Shown: positions 34,283 to 43,080, counted from the first letter of the stretch. The stretch: DNA of 58,173 bases from Lachnospiraceae bacterium (GCA_017397645.1 JAFQIE010000029.1:1-58173); one strand, 5' to 3'. The notes: generated by a model not told the origin, from the letters alone. Numbers and translations: made by a program.

Positions 34283-36804
34283 AAAAAACATTGGTAAAGA
34301 TAGGGGTATTTGTAGCGGTATTTATCCTTACAAGCTTTATAGCGAATCAGTTTATGAATAAGAATAGGGATAATATGACCACAGAGATGGAAGTTCCATC
34401 TCTGCCTTTGCTGACCATGGAATTAGATAATATCCCCTACAACCAGTTATATGGATATACGGAGCCTGTGGAGATTGCTTTTCAAAGAGACTCCATCACC
34501 ATATTGGGTGAGAATAGGGAAGCGGATTTTACGGTGCAGACCTATGGTGCCAATGTATCCGGCATTCGGGTGGAGGTGCGTAGTGAGGACGGATCCCGAT
34601 TGATAGAGAACTCTGAAGTGACAGATTATCATAGAAGCGGAATGTCTATAGAAGGGAAAATATCTCTGAAAGATTTGTTGGAAAGAGATACAGTGTATTC
34701 TTTGGTAATTGTACTGGAGATAGATGGTGATAGAGAAGTCAGATACTATACCAGAGGTATTTGGAGTGATTCTCTGTATGCCAAAGAAAAGTTACAGTAT
34801 GTGATAGACTTTCACAATAAACTCTACGACCCGATAGCAGCCAAGGATTTAACCAAGTATTTAGAGACCAACTATTCTTTGGAAGACAATCGTTCCTTCC
34901 ATAAAGTAAATATACACAGTAGTTTTCGTCAAATTACATGGGATCAACTGGGTGTGAAGGAAGTGTCGGAGCCGAAGGTACGCCTGGCAGAAATATCCGA
35001 ACAAATGGCCACGATTATGGTGGACTATGTGATTAGCAGCACACAAGATGAAAAAGATACATACTATCTTGCTCAGGAATACTTCTACATCCGGTATACT
35101 AAGGATAGGATTTATCTTTTGGATTATGAGCGTACTACCACTCAGATTCCGGTGGGAAGCTTCATGTGCACCAATGACAAAATCGCACTGGGTATCACCG
35201 GGACGGACATCCATAAAAAGGAAAGTCCGGATGGCAAAACGGTAGCTTTTGTGAGTGCTAACCGACTGTTTTCTTATAATGTAAGCGACAATAAGCTTGC
35301 CCTGTTGTTTAGTTTTTATGAAGAAAAAGTACAGGACATCAGAACCTTAAATAATCATCATAATATCCGGATTTTGAATGTGAATGATACGGGCGATGTG
35401 CAGTTTGCCGTGTATGGATATATGAATCGTGGAAGACATGAAGGACAGATGGGCATCGCAATTTATGCATACCAAAGTGCACTGAATACCTTGGAGGAAA
35501 TGCTGTTCATTCCTTATGACAGGTCCTATGCTTTGCTGGAAGCGGAGATGGATCAATTGATTAGTCTGAATGATACAAATGATATTTACCTGCTTTTGAA
35601 CAACCGGGTTGTCAGAATAAGTCTTTCGGAGCGTATTTTTGAAGTAATACTAGAATATGCCCAGGAATCCGGATTTATGGTATCCGATAACCACGAAATC
35701 GCTATGTGGCAGTATCCCAGAGAAGGCAAGGACGTGCCGGGAGTGAAGGTATATAATTTTGCCACAAATACCTCCTACAATTTAGAGATTGGTGAAGGAG
35801 AAGTGGTGGTACCTCTTGGGTTTATGGAGAACGATATTATCTGCGGTGTCACATGGAAACAGGATATCGTAACGGAAAAATCCGGCGGAAAGTTTTATCC
35901 CATGTACAAGGTTACCATCACAGATGCCCAGGGCGAATTGCTGAAGGAATATCAGCAGGAAGGCGTCTATATCACCGGTATGGAGACGGTAGACAATCAT
36001 ATCACATTGCACCGGGTAGAAAAAAAGGCGGATGGTTCCTATCTGAAAATTGCTGACGACCATATTATGAATAATAACGAAGATGGGCAGGGGAAGAACC
36101 CTATCACAGTAGCGGTGATTGACAGATACAAAGAATATGTACAGATTCAGGTTTCCAAGAAGATAGACGAAGACACATTGGCGATTACCACACCTAAGGA
36201 AGTGGCAATGGAGGGAGAAAGAAATCTGACCTTACCTGAGAGAGGGGAGGATGGCAGATATTATGTGTATCGTGGAGATAGCGTGGAAGGCATCTTCCGC
36301 CAACCCGCAGCCGCCGTTCGCTTGGCGCACGGTAGTGCCGGAACTGTTTTGGATGGCCGTGGACGCGTGATTTGGGAAAAAGGAAACCTTGTTTCCAAGA
36401 ATCAAATTATGGCCATAAAAGAGCCGGAAAAAACGGCACCGGGCAAGAGCCTGGCGAAGTGTCTGGATACTATATCTGAATTTGAGGGCATGGTAAGACC
36501 TTCTGAAATCCGCTTAAGCCAGGGGAAAACAGCGCTGCAGATACTAACCGAGAACCTTTCGGATGATACAGTTTTGGATTTGTCAGGCACCAATTTGGAT
36601 GCTATGTTATATTATCTGAATATGGATATTCCTGTTCTCGTACTGCTGAACAATGGCGAAGCGGTTGTGCTTACAGGATTCAATGAGCAGCAGGTAGTGA
36701 TTATGGAGCCGTCAACGGGTGGCTTGTACAAGATTACAAAGACCGAAGCGGCGAAATGGTTTGAGGAAAACGGAAACACCTTCATTACCTATATGCGTCA
36801 TTAA
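34279..36804 (+). CDS. Large membrane-anchored protein with possible degenerate C39-like domain
   Basis: An 841-residue protein I cannot assign with confidence. Residues 5-24 form a signal anchor, so most of the chain lies outside the membrane. Residues about 45-690 are beta-rich with WD- or propeller-like repeated strands (for example SPDGKTVAFVSAN). The last 110 residues resemble a C39-like papain fold: MDIPVLVLLNNGEAVVLTGFN, then VVIMEPSTGG, as in peptidase C39-like domains. The position where such domains have His reads GEAVVLTG, and no clear catalytic Cys precedes it. It is coupled to the methyltransferase and overlaps queT by 20 bases. Confidence 0.65.
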   Translation: MKKTLVKIGVFVAVFILTSFIANQFMNKNRDNMTTEMEVPSLPLLTMELDNIPYNQLYGYTEPVEIAFQRDSITILGENREADFTVQTYGANVSGIRVEVRSEDGSRLIENSEVTDYHRSGMSIEGKISLKDLLERDTVYSLVIVLEIDGDREVRYYTRGIWSDSLYAKEKLQYVIDFHNKLYDPIAAKDLTKYLETNYSLEDNRSFHKVNIHSSFRQITWDQLGVKEVSEPKVRLAEISEQMATIMVDYVISSTQDEKDTYYLAQEYFYIRYTKDRIYLLDYERTTTQIPVGSFMCTNDKIALGITGTDIHKKESPDGKTVAFVSANRLFSYNVSDNKLALLFSFYEEKVQDIRTLNNHHNIRILNVNDTGDVQFAVYGYMNRGRHEGQMGIAIYAYQSALNTLEEMLFIPYDRSYALLEAEMDQLISLNDTNDIYLLLNNRVVRISLSERIFEVILEYAQESGFMVSDNHEIAMWQYPREGKDVPGVKVYNFATNTSYNLEIGEGEVVVPLGFMENDIICGVTWKQDIVTEKSGGKFYPMYKVTITDAQGELLKEYQQEGVYITGMETVDNHITLHRVEKKADGSYLKIADDHIMNNNEDGQGKNPITVAVIDRYKEYVQIQVSKKIDEDTLAITTPKEVAMEGERNLTLPERGEDGRYYVYRGDSVEGIFRQPAAAVRLAHGSAGTVLDGRGRVIWEKGNLVSKNQIMAIKEPEKTAPGKSLAKCLDTISEFEGMVRPSEIRLSQGKTALQILTENLSDDTVLDLSGTNLDAMLYYLNMDIPVLVLLNNGEAVVLTGFNEQQVVIMEPSTGGLYKITKTEAAKWFEENGNTFITYMRH

Positions 36805-37276
36805 ATAGTCTACCCGCGTGTTTTAGCAGGGTATGCAACAGTAACATGCCGAGTACACCGCAGGAGAGAATCTCGCCGATGGTCACCGTTACAAAAGCGA
36901 ACCATAGGGGACGCATATCGTAAACATAATATAAAACAAGAGGAATCAGGATGGCATTGGACACAATGGGTGGAACCGGTGCCATCCATTTATATTTACG
37001 GAATTTGTAAGTGAAAAGGGCGCCCATTAGGGTAGCAAAGGAACCCACCAGAACGTCGGGAACGGCACAACCGGTGAGTATATTGGCAAGCAAGCATCCG
37101 GTAAATAATCCCGGAATGGCAGCAGGCGTAAAAAAAGGCAGTATGGTAAGTGCTTCGGAAAAGCGGATTTGTATGACGCCGGAAGCCAGACCAAAGGCAT
37201 TGGCAAGAAATGTCAGTACGATGTACAGAGCGGCGATGATTGCCGCATGGGAAAGAAAAGATGTTTTGTTGTTCAT
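36785..37276 (-). CDS. queT: QueT-family queuosine-precursor transporter
   Basis: A 163-residue membrane protein with five or six helices, matching the QueT substrate-binding (S) component of ECF transporters: SHAAIIAALYIVLTFLANAFG, and RFSEALTILPFFTPAAI. QueT proteins import preQ0/preQ1-type precursors of queuosine. A preQ1-type riboswitch lies directly upstream, which supports the call. The gene is downstream of bioY with a 78-base gap. Confidence 0.93.
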   Translation of the reverse strand: MNNKTSFLSHAAIIAALYIVLTFLANAFGLASGVIQIRFSEALTILPFFTPAAIPGLFTGCLLANILTGCAVPDVLVGSFATLMGALFTYKFRKYKWMAPVPPIVSNAILIPLVLYYVYDMRPLWFAFVTVTIGEILSCGVLGMLLLHTLLKHAGRLFNDAYR

Positions 37277-37284
37277 AATACAGT

Positions 37285-37327
37285 CTCCTTTAGTTTTGTT
37301 TAGGGTCAGGAAGGTTTCGAACTGACC
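37285..37327 (-). promoter_or_regulatory. preQ1 class I riboswitch, overlapping the queT ribosome-binding site
   Basis: On the minus strand a 6-bp stem GGTCAG/CTGACC encloses the loop TTCGAAACCTTC, followed by an A-rich tail CTAAACAAAACTAA, and the Shine-Dalgarno AGGAG comes immediately after. Loop CCUU can pair with the AAGG just after the tail, forming an H-type pseudoknot that would hide the ribosome-binding site. This is the preQ1-I architecture, closest to the Thermoanaerobacter type with its AACAAAAC tail. Loop sequence differs from the Bacillus consensus, so the match is by structure, tail and gene. Confidence 0.75.
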
Positions 37328-37354
37328 ATTATTAAGATTCCGACAAGGAATTCT

Positions 37355-37921
37355 TTAGGATATGACTTTGCCAAGGCGTAGGCGTAACTGACGCCCTAAT
37401 GCTAGAGCGATAATTGCCTTTATCGCATCTCCGGGGATATAGGGAAGCACACCAACGACAATGGTTTCTGAAAATGTCAGTGCATGATGGAAAGAAAGCC
37501 ACAAACAGCCGAATACGTAGCAACTAAGGGTGCCAAGCAATAACCCCATAAGAGATGGAAGCAACCGGTGCTTTCCTTTGGCGCTACAGAAACCATAGAT
37601 GGCAGCAAATGGTAGGTATCCGATGATGTAACCTCCGGTGGAGCCAAGCAGTGTCCCTGCGCCTGACATAAAGCCGGCATATACAGGAAGCCCTACCAAA
37701 CCAAGTAAAATATAAATACACACAGTGATAACTCCCTTTTTAGTACCCAGTAAGGTAACTGCAAAAGTCACCGCGAGAGTGCCGAGGGAAATCGGAACCG
37801 GGCTTACAGGAAGGCTCACCATAATTGGGCTAATGAGACACATAATAGCCGCCATGGCACCAACCAGTACCAGAGATGATAGATTATATTTTCTTTTGAT
37901 AGCAGGCGTTTCGCTGTTCAT
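37355..37921 (-). CDS. bioY: Biotin transporter BioY
   Basis: A 188-residue integral membrane protein with six helices and the BioY signatures SPVPISLGTLAVTFAV and GGYIIGYLPFA, plus GLPVYAGFMSGAGTLLGSTG. BioY is the biotin-binding S component of ECF transporters. It sits between prs and queT on the minus strand; a terminator lies between it and prs. It may use the shared energy-coupling module encoded elsewhere. Confidence 0.95.
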   Translation of the reverse strand: MNSETPAIKRKYNLSSLVLVGAMAAIMCLISPIMVSLPVSPVPISLGTLAVTFAVTLLGTKKGVITVCIYILLGLVGLPVYAGFMSGAGTLLGSTGGYIIGYLPFAAIYGFCSAKGKHRLLPSLMGLLLGTLSCYVFGCLWLSFHHALTFSETIVVGVLPYIPGDAIKAIIALALGRQLRLRLGKVIS

Positions 37922-37927
37922 GTACTT

Positions 37928-37966
37928 TCTCCAAAAAAAGGGGGGCTTTACAGCTCGCCCCTTTTG
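37928..37966 (-). terminator. Terminator after prs
   Basis: On the minus strand AAAAGGGGC pairs with GCCCCCCTTTT across GAGCTGTAAA, followed by T's. It overlaps the prs stop codon region, so prs and bioY are only partly co-transcribed. Confidence 0.85.
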
Positions 37967-39132
37967 TATCTTGCAACAATATTCTGGATTCTCTCGTTGG
38001 GATTCAACAAATCATTGATAGAGGAATCGTGGTTCAATGTATCAATAATATATGCGATATACTTACTCATATCACAGTTGATATACCATTCTCTGTTTAA
38101 CAATTCAGGAGTCTGATAGATCAAATTAGTAGTAAGAACCCGGTCTATCATACCATTCTCGTAAGCTTTGTCGAATTTCTCCAATCCGTTGGTAAACAGG
38201 CCGAAGGTGGAGAAGACGAAAATCTTATTCGCTTTGCGTTTCTTGAGCTCTGCGGCAACTTCCAACATGCTTTCGCCGGAGGAAATCATATCGTCCACGA
38301 TAATCATGTCCTTGCCTTCTACATTGCTTCCCAAAAACTCGTGAGCCACAATGGGATTACGTCCGTTAACAATAGTAGTATAATCGCGTCTCTTGTAGAA
38401 CATACCCATATCCAAACCGAGTACGTTGGCAATATAGATAGCTCGTCCCATACCACCTTCGTCAGGGCTGATTACCATCATATGGTCAGAATCGATGGTA
38501 AGACTCTTTTCGTTTTTCAACAGACCCTTGATGAACTGATATACGGGCTGTACGGTTTCAAATCCATGTAGAGGAATTGCGTTCTGCACACGGGGATCAT
38601 GTGCGTCAAAGGTGATGATATTGTCCACACCCATCTGTACTAATTCTTGTAATGCCAGTGCGCAGTCCAAAGATTCTCTGGCTGTTCTGCGGTGCTGACG
38701 GCCTTCGTAGAGGAAAGGCATAATTACAGTGATACGACGTGCCTTACCACCTACTGCAGCGATGATACGCTTCAAATCCTGATAGTGATCATCGGGAGAC
38801 ATATGATTGCGATGTCCGCTCAAGGAGTAGGTGAGGGAATAGTTACATACATCCACCAACAAATAAAGGTCGGTACCTCTTACGGATTCCAGAATCATAC
38901 CCTTTGCTTCGCCGGAGCCAAAGCGGGGTACTTTGGCACTCAGCATATAGCTGTCGCGCTGATAACCCGCAAATGCAAGAGAGTCTTTGTGCTCGCTTTC
39001 ACGCTCTGCCCTCCATTTTACCAGATACTTGTCTACTTTTTCGCCCAGAATTTTACAACCTTCCAGAGCAATCATTCCTAAAGAACCAACAGGAATGGTT
39101 TCCAAATTTCTTTTTTCTTCGCGGTTACCCAT
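37948..39132 (-). CDS. prs: Ribose-phosphate pyrophosphokinase, long form
   Basis: A 394-residue PRPP synthetase; ordinary bacterial Prs has about 315 residues. The PRPP-binding loop is IIVDDMISSGESM near residue 285, and the pyrophosphate loop region is visible as MPFLYEGRQHRRTARES. The extra length is mostly an N-terminal extension (residues 1-55) and a few internal insertions. This long form is familiar from several Lachnospiraceae. It makes PRPP for the nucleotide and salvage reactions encoded nearby (upp). It follows the DnaC-like gene by 40 bases on the same strand. Confidence 0.92.
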   Translation of the reverse strand: MGNREEKRNLETIPVGSLGMIALEGCKILGEKVDKYLVKWRAERESEHKDSLAFAGYQRDSYMLSAKVPRFGSGEAKGMILESVRGTDLYLLVDVCNYSLTYSLSGHRNHMSPDDHYQDLKRIIAAVGGKARRITVIMPFLYEGRQHRRTARESLDCALALQELVQMGVDNIITFDAHDPRVQNAIPLHGFETVQPVYQFIKGLLKNEKSLTIDSDHMMVISPDEGGMGRAIYIANVLGLDMGMFYKRRDYTTIVNGRNPIVAHEFLGSNVEGKDMIIVDDMISSGESMLEVAAELKKRKANKIFVFSTFGLFTNGLEKFDKAYENGMIDRVLTTNLIYQTPELLNREWYINCDMSKYIAYIIDTLNHDSSINDLLNPNERIQNIVARYKRGEL

Positions 39133-39172
39133 GAGATGATCCTTTCTGTAGTAGAATATTTTAAAGGAAACG

Positions 39173-40162
39173 TTAGTTGGCCTGATTTGCCATACGTTTC
39201 TTTAATATACGAATGTCAGGTCCTGAAAGTTTACACAGCGTATAATTACTCATAATTCTTGAGAAAATCCGCTCGGAATAGCGGTCCCGCAGTTCTTCCA
39301 GGTTAATATTGGTAGATATGATAGTAGATTTCTTTGCCAAGTGGCGCTCGTTCAAACAAGCAAAAAGTTGGGTGGTTACAAAGCTATTTGTCATCTCGGT
39401 GCCCAAATCATCAATAATCAACAAATCGCAACGAACGATATCATCAAAAGGATTTGTCAGGGAGTCCTTTGATTTAGAGTGAAAGGCGTACTCTGCAAGA
39501 GAATCAAACAGCGCGGAAGCACTGAAATAAATAACGGATTTGCCCTCTCTCAAAAGCTCGTTTGCGATGCAACCGGACAAAAAACTTTTCCCAGTACCCA
39601 CTGTACCATAAAAGAAAAGATTTTGGTAGACTTGTTCGAAGTTTTGTACAAATTTTTTGCTTATTTCTACAGTATTTTGGAAGCGCACCAAATCTTCACC
39701 CTCATAATACCTGTCAGAAAGGGTGGAAAAGTTCTCAGTGGCAAGCATTTCCTGAATGTTAGACTGCTTGTACAGAATACTTAATTCCTGATTTAGGAAA
39801 CAATGGCATTTCTCTTTTCCGCCCGCGGGATTCGTCATATACCCGGTGTCCTGACAATCAGGACAGGTATAGATGGGCGCCAGGTAATCTGCAGGGAATC
39901 CGCCCGCCATCAAAGCTTCTTCTTTTTTTTGAATTGTTTCGGATAGTTTTTCGCGCGTAGTCTCCATCAGGGAGATTTGGTCGGAAAGGTTATATTTGGT
40001 ATATTCTAATGATAGTTGACTGACGGCAGCTTCCAACTCCTGATACAAGGGAATGCATTTATAAACTTCTTGCTTCCTTGCCTCGAGTGTCAAACGATTG
40101 GAGGCCTGTGTCAGTTGATATTGTTTCATAATACTGTCGTATTGGGAATTGGTCAGGGCCAT
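39173..40162 (-). CDS. DnaC-like replication ATPase (helicase loader)
   Basis: A 329-residue AAA+ ATPase of the DnaC/IstB/DnaI group. Walker A is GTVGTGKSFLSGC near residue 190, Walker B LLIIDDLGTE near 255, and the C-terminal arginine finger lies in RYSERIFSRI. The N-terminal part is helical with a CPDCQDTGY Cys pair and a second CHC, a likely zinc site, as in Firmicute DnaI-type loaders. It is translated 30 bases after the DnaD-like gene. Its neighbour and conserved zinc region point to a helicase loader and not to a transposase helper. Confidence 0.88.
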   Translation of the reverse strand: MALTNSQYDSIMKQYQLTQASNRLTLEARKQEVYKCIPLYQELEAAVSQLSLEYTKYNLSDQISLMETTREKLSETIQKKEEALMAGGFPADYLAPIYTCPDCQDTGYMTNPAGGKEKCHCFLNQELSILYKQSNIQEMLATENFSTLSDRYYEGEDLVRFQNTVEISKKFVQNFEQVYQNLFFYGTVGTGKSFLSGCIANELLREGKSVIYFSASALFDSLAEYAFHSKSKDSLTNPFDDIVRCDLLIIDDLGTEMTNSFVTTQLFACLNERHLAKKSTIISTNINLEELRDRYSERIFSRIMSNYTLCKLSGPDIRILKKRMANQAN

Positions 40163-40191
40163 AGTGATATCCTTTCCATATAATCAGGGGA

Positions 40192-41295
40192 TTAATTGCT
40201 TAATAGTTCTTCTTCCAATAAAGTGAAGTCATATGTATTTTGTGCAAAACGATTAAATTGGTTTGCACTCTTGGGTGTAACAGAAGCAGGTTTTTTGGAC
40301 TGTCTGTGCATATCATCCATCTTTTCGATGTCGGATATGTGGTGCACCTTTTGCTCGTGCCAATTGCACAGAATCTTCTCAGCGTAGGCAAAGCGTTGCC
40401 TGTCTGTGGCCAGAACTGTACGGCCGCAAGCTTCTAAAATCACATCGGTGGAGAAACCGTACTCCTTTGTCCAACGGGAAATGTACTCCATCTCTTTGGT
40501 GGTAGGAGAGCCGGATTTGCCAAGACCATTCATAATAGTGTACACATTTTGGTCGTACTTGGTGGCATTTTTCTGTGCCTGTTTTGGCGTTGTAATTCCG
40601 GCGGTCGCCCAACTGACGGCAACCTTTTCGATATATCTGAAATCTTTTTTGCCCCTGTCCACACAGTACTGAATCAGGTAATCAATCAAGTCATCTGAAA
40701 AATTCAGGACATCGGTGAAATACAAAATACTTTTCATCTCGGAAGGGGTCAAGGGTTTGCCAAGATAAGATTCGGCGATGAAGAACAGCTGTGCCGTGTT
40801 TTCCTGTTCTTTGAAACTCTTTAACTGTGCCGTGGTGTAGGTGGGTTTCGCGTAAGGGTCTGTCTCTTCACCTGTTTCTTCCCCGGTCAAATCCTCTGCC
40901 ATTGGTTGCTGTAGGGTTACTGTCCGAAGAGGAGTAGTGTGGGTAGGACTGACTAAAGTAGGGACAATGGCTGTGGCCATAGGTTTCCTGCCACGGGCGG
41001 TAATGTCTACGATGTTAATGCCCACCAAGTTTTTATTCACGTCAAAATCCAGAGAGAGCAGCCCTTGCTTCTCCCAATATTTCAGGGCGCGAAGAACCTC
41101 TTTCTCCGTGTGGTTAAATTTGTCCGCAATATCAGATACACTGGTGGCTTCATGGGCGCTCATCATGCGCAGAAGGTACAAATAAACCTTCAACTGGGCG
41201 TCGTTGGCACCGGTCATATATTCATCTATAAAAAGGTTGGAGATTGCGGTGGAATCCACGGAACTTGAGTTTTTGTAAATATTAAAGTGGGTCAT
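40192..41295 (-). CDS. DnaD-like replication initiation protein
   Basis: A 367-residue protein of the DnaD/DnaB family. An N-terminal winged-helix DDBH1-type domain (about 25-105: DAQLKVYLYLLRMM, SVSDIADKFN) is followed by a low-complexity linker and a C-terminal DDBH2 DnaD domain (about 170-300) ending in the YxxxIxxxW-like region. It should help load the replicative helicase at DnaA-bound origins. Frames are open to 41349; I favour the ATG at 41295, after AGGAAG. The operon is DnaD-like, DnaC-like, prs, from a promoter next to a DnaA-box cluster. Confidence 0.85.
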   Translation of the reverse strand: MTHFNIYKNSSSVDSTAISNLFIDEYMTGANDAQLKVYLYLLRMMSAHEATSVSDIADKFNHTEKEVLRALKYWEKQGLLSLDFDVNKNLVGINIVDITARGRKPMATAIVPTLVSPTHTTPLRTVTLQQPMAEDLTGEETGEETDPYAKPTYTTAQLKSFKEQENTAQLFFIAESYLGKPLTPSEMKSILYFTDVLNFSDDLIDYLIQYCVDRGKKDFRYIEKVAVSWATAGITTPKQAQKNATKYDQNVYTIMNGLGKSGSPTTKEMEYISRWTKEYGFSTDVILEACGRTVLATDRQRFAYAEKILCNWHEQKVHHISDIEKMDDMHRQSKKPASVTPKSANQFNRFAQNTYDFTLLEEELLSN

Positions 41296-41374
41296 GATTG
41301 GTACTTCGCTTCCTAACATAATCTGTCTAAGCATAGAGACAGTAGGCAAAGTATAGCATATGAAATTTTAAAAA

Positions 41375-41404
41375 GATATAGGCAAAATTACGAATATTTG
41401 ACAA
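41375..41404 (-). promoter_or_regulatory. Probable promoter of the DnaD/DnaC operon
   Basis: On the minus strand TTGTCA (41399-41404) and TATATC (41375-41380) have an 18-base spacer. A TATACT lies further downstream as an alternative. The first DnaA box begins 21 bases upstream of the -35. Confidence 0.5.
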
Positions 41405-41424
41405 TAATTTTTGACATCGTTTTT

Positions 41425-41604
41425 TGTGGAAAATTGTGGATATTGTGGATATTGTGGATAAGAAAAAATGAATTCTTTAAAAGCACAAATAAACACTGGA
41501 ATTAGGAGCTTATGGCAAAAATAATGTTATCCACAAAACACAAAAAAATATCCACAGGCATAAATCGAAAATAATCAATTCTTGTCTGTGGATAATGTGG
41601 ACAA
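41425..41604. promoter_or_regulatory. Cluster of eight DnaA boxes
   Basis: Eight 9-mers match TTATCCACA or its complement with at most one mismatch. Reverse orientation: TGTGGAAAA (41425), TGTGGATAT (41435, 41444), TGTGGATAA (41453), TGTGGATAA (41587), TGTGGACAA (41596). Forward: TTATCCACA (41527), ATATCCACA (41548). Three are perfect. The boxes at 41435-41461 and at 41587-41604 are contiguous in tandem. The segment is AT-rich. It lies between murC and the DnaD/DnaC-like operon. It may regulate that operon through DnaA or serve as a DnaA-binding cluster; no dnaA-dnaN is in view. Confidence 0.9.
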
Positions 41605-41605
41605 A

Positions 41606-42985
41606 CTAGATTCCAAGGAGATTTTCCCCGATTTTATGGACATCTCCCGCCCCCATAGTTATCAACAAATCGTCTTTTGTGCAATTTTCCAATAGGAAAT
41701 TTTCTATCTCATCAAAACTTGGAAAATAATCACATTTTTTACCTAACTTAAGAATCTCTTTTTGCAAATCCTCACTGGATATTCCACAGGTGTTGGTCTC
41801 TCTGGCTGCAAAGATATCTGCCAAAACCACATGGTCTGCCAAAGCAAGTGCCTGAGCAAATTCTTTTAAGAAGGATTTCGTGCGGGTGTAGGTGTGGGGC
41901 TGGAATACGCACCATAGGGTTTTGTGTTCAATACCCCCCGCGGCTTCCAGGCAGGAACGGATTTCTGTAGGGTGGTGGGCATAGTCATCAATGATGGTGA
42001 CGCCGCCGATGGCTCCCTTGTATTCGAAACGCCGGTCGGGTCCTGCAAATTCAAGTAAGGCTGTCTGAATGCATTTGTCGGAAATGCCCAAGTAGTCTGC
42101 TGTCACAATGGCTGCCAGAGCATTGGCCAAATTGTGCTCTCCGGGTACGGACAGGTTAATCTGACGGTCAGTCCGATGGGGGGAATGCAGGGTAAAGCTC
42201 GCACATCCCATGCGATTATAGGATATTTCATCACAGCGGTAATCGGCCGGCTGCTTGATACCAAATGTCACCACCTGACAGGGCAGGCCGGTGATCAATT
42301 CCTGATAGTTAGGGATGTCAGCGTTAATCACCAGCAACCCGTTGGCTGGCAGTAACTGTGCAAAACGACGGAAGGACGCTCTAATGTCATCCAGGTCTTT
42401 GAAGAAATCCAGATGGTCTTCTTCTATGTTAAGTATGATTCCGATACGAGGGAAAAAACTTAAAAAACTGTTGGTATATTCACAGGCTTCAGTGACAAAA
42501 TATTCGGAAGAACCGATGCGTACATTACCCTGAATGGTTTTCAGAGTGCCGCCAATGAACAATGTGGGATCCGTATCTGCCTCCAGCAGAATCTGGCTAA
42601 TCATGGAAGTAGTTGTGGTTTTCCCATGTGTACCGCTGATAGCAATAGGGCTATCATATTGTTTCATCACCTGTCCCATCAATTCGCCTCTGGTCAGGCA
42701 GGGGATATTTTTCTCATGTGCAGCAATGTATTCCGGATTATCGGGATGGATGGCACTGGTAAAAACCACACAATCCAAATCGTCGGTTATATTTTCATAG
42801 CGTTGTCCATAAAATACAGTAATCCCTTTTTCCTCTAAAGTACGTGTCAAGGGACTGGGAGAGCGGTCGGAGCCGGATACCTTGCATCCCACATGGGCAA
42901 GCAATTGTGCGAGTCCGCACATGCTGACACCGCCGATTCCTACAAAATATATGGAGGAAGGATTGGTGAAATCTATTTCATACAT
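41606..42985 (-). CDS. murC: UDP-N-acetylmuramate--L-alanine ligase
   Basis: A 459-residue Mur ligase adding the first residue of the peptidoglycan stem peptide. The N-terminal nucleotide domain has FVGIGGVSMCGLAQLL, the ATP-loop is SGTHGKTTTTSM near residue 113, and DDYAHHPTEIR lies in the C-terminal domain. Length is normal. The stop codon directly touches the DnaA-box cluster; its promoter is divergent from the glgC one. Confidence 0.97.
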   Translation of the reverse strand: MYEIDFTNPSSIYFVGIGGVSMCGLAQLLAHVGCKVSGSDRSPSPLTRTLEEKGITVFYGQRYENITDDLDCVVFTSAIHPDNPEYIAAHEKNIPCLTRGELMGQVMKQYDSPIAISGTHGKTTTTSMISQILLEADTDPTLFIGGTLKTIQGNVRIGSSEYFVTEACEYTNSFLSFFPRIGIILNIEEDHLDFFKDLDDIRASFRRFAQLLPANGLLVINADIPNYQELITGLPCQVVTFGIKQPADYRCDEISYNRMGCASFTLHSPHRTDRQINLSVPGEHNLANALAAIVTADYLGISDKCIQTALLEFAGPDRRFEYKGAIGGVTIIDDYAHHPTEIRSCLEAAGGIEHKTLWCVFQPHTYTRTKSFLKEFAQALALADHVVLADIFAARETNTCGISSEDLQKEILKLGKKCDYFPSFDEIENFLLENCTKDDLLITMGAGDVHKIGENLLGI

Positions 42986-43021
42986 AAGTGTGACATCCTT
43001 TTCTATGGGTTGTTATGATAT

Positions 43022-43050
43022 ATTATAAGCGTAAACGGCCAAAAAGACAA
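43022..43050 (-). promoter_or_regulatory. Promoter of murC
   Basis: On the minus strand TTGTCT (43045-43050) and TATAAT (43022-43027) are 17 bases apart; the murC start is about 37 bases downstream. Confidence 0.8.
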
Positions 43051-43080
43051 TTGTAGTTTTGTTTTCGGGTGTGGTATAAT
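43051..43080 (+). promoter_or_regulatory. Promoter of glgCD
   Basis: TTGTAG (43051-43056) and a perfect TATAAT (43075-43080) with an 18-base spacer. It abuts the divergent murC promoter with no gap. A short CGATGAT/GTCGTCG hairpin lies in the 5' leader. Confidence 0.65.

Noticed and set aside
39173-40162. IS21 transposition helper (IstB).
   Set aside because: The ATPase domain resembles IstB, but there is no istA, no terminal repeats, and the gene is coupled to a DnaD-like gene and has a zinc-type N-terminus.
41425-41604. Calling the DnaA-box cluster the chromosomal origin outright.
   Set aside because: No dnaA-dnaN pair is visible and a DnaA-box cluster can also regulate genes or titrate DnaA. 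The claim needs genome-wide skew or marker-frequency data.
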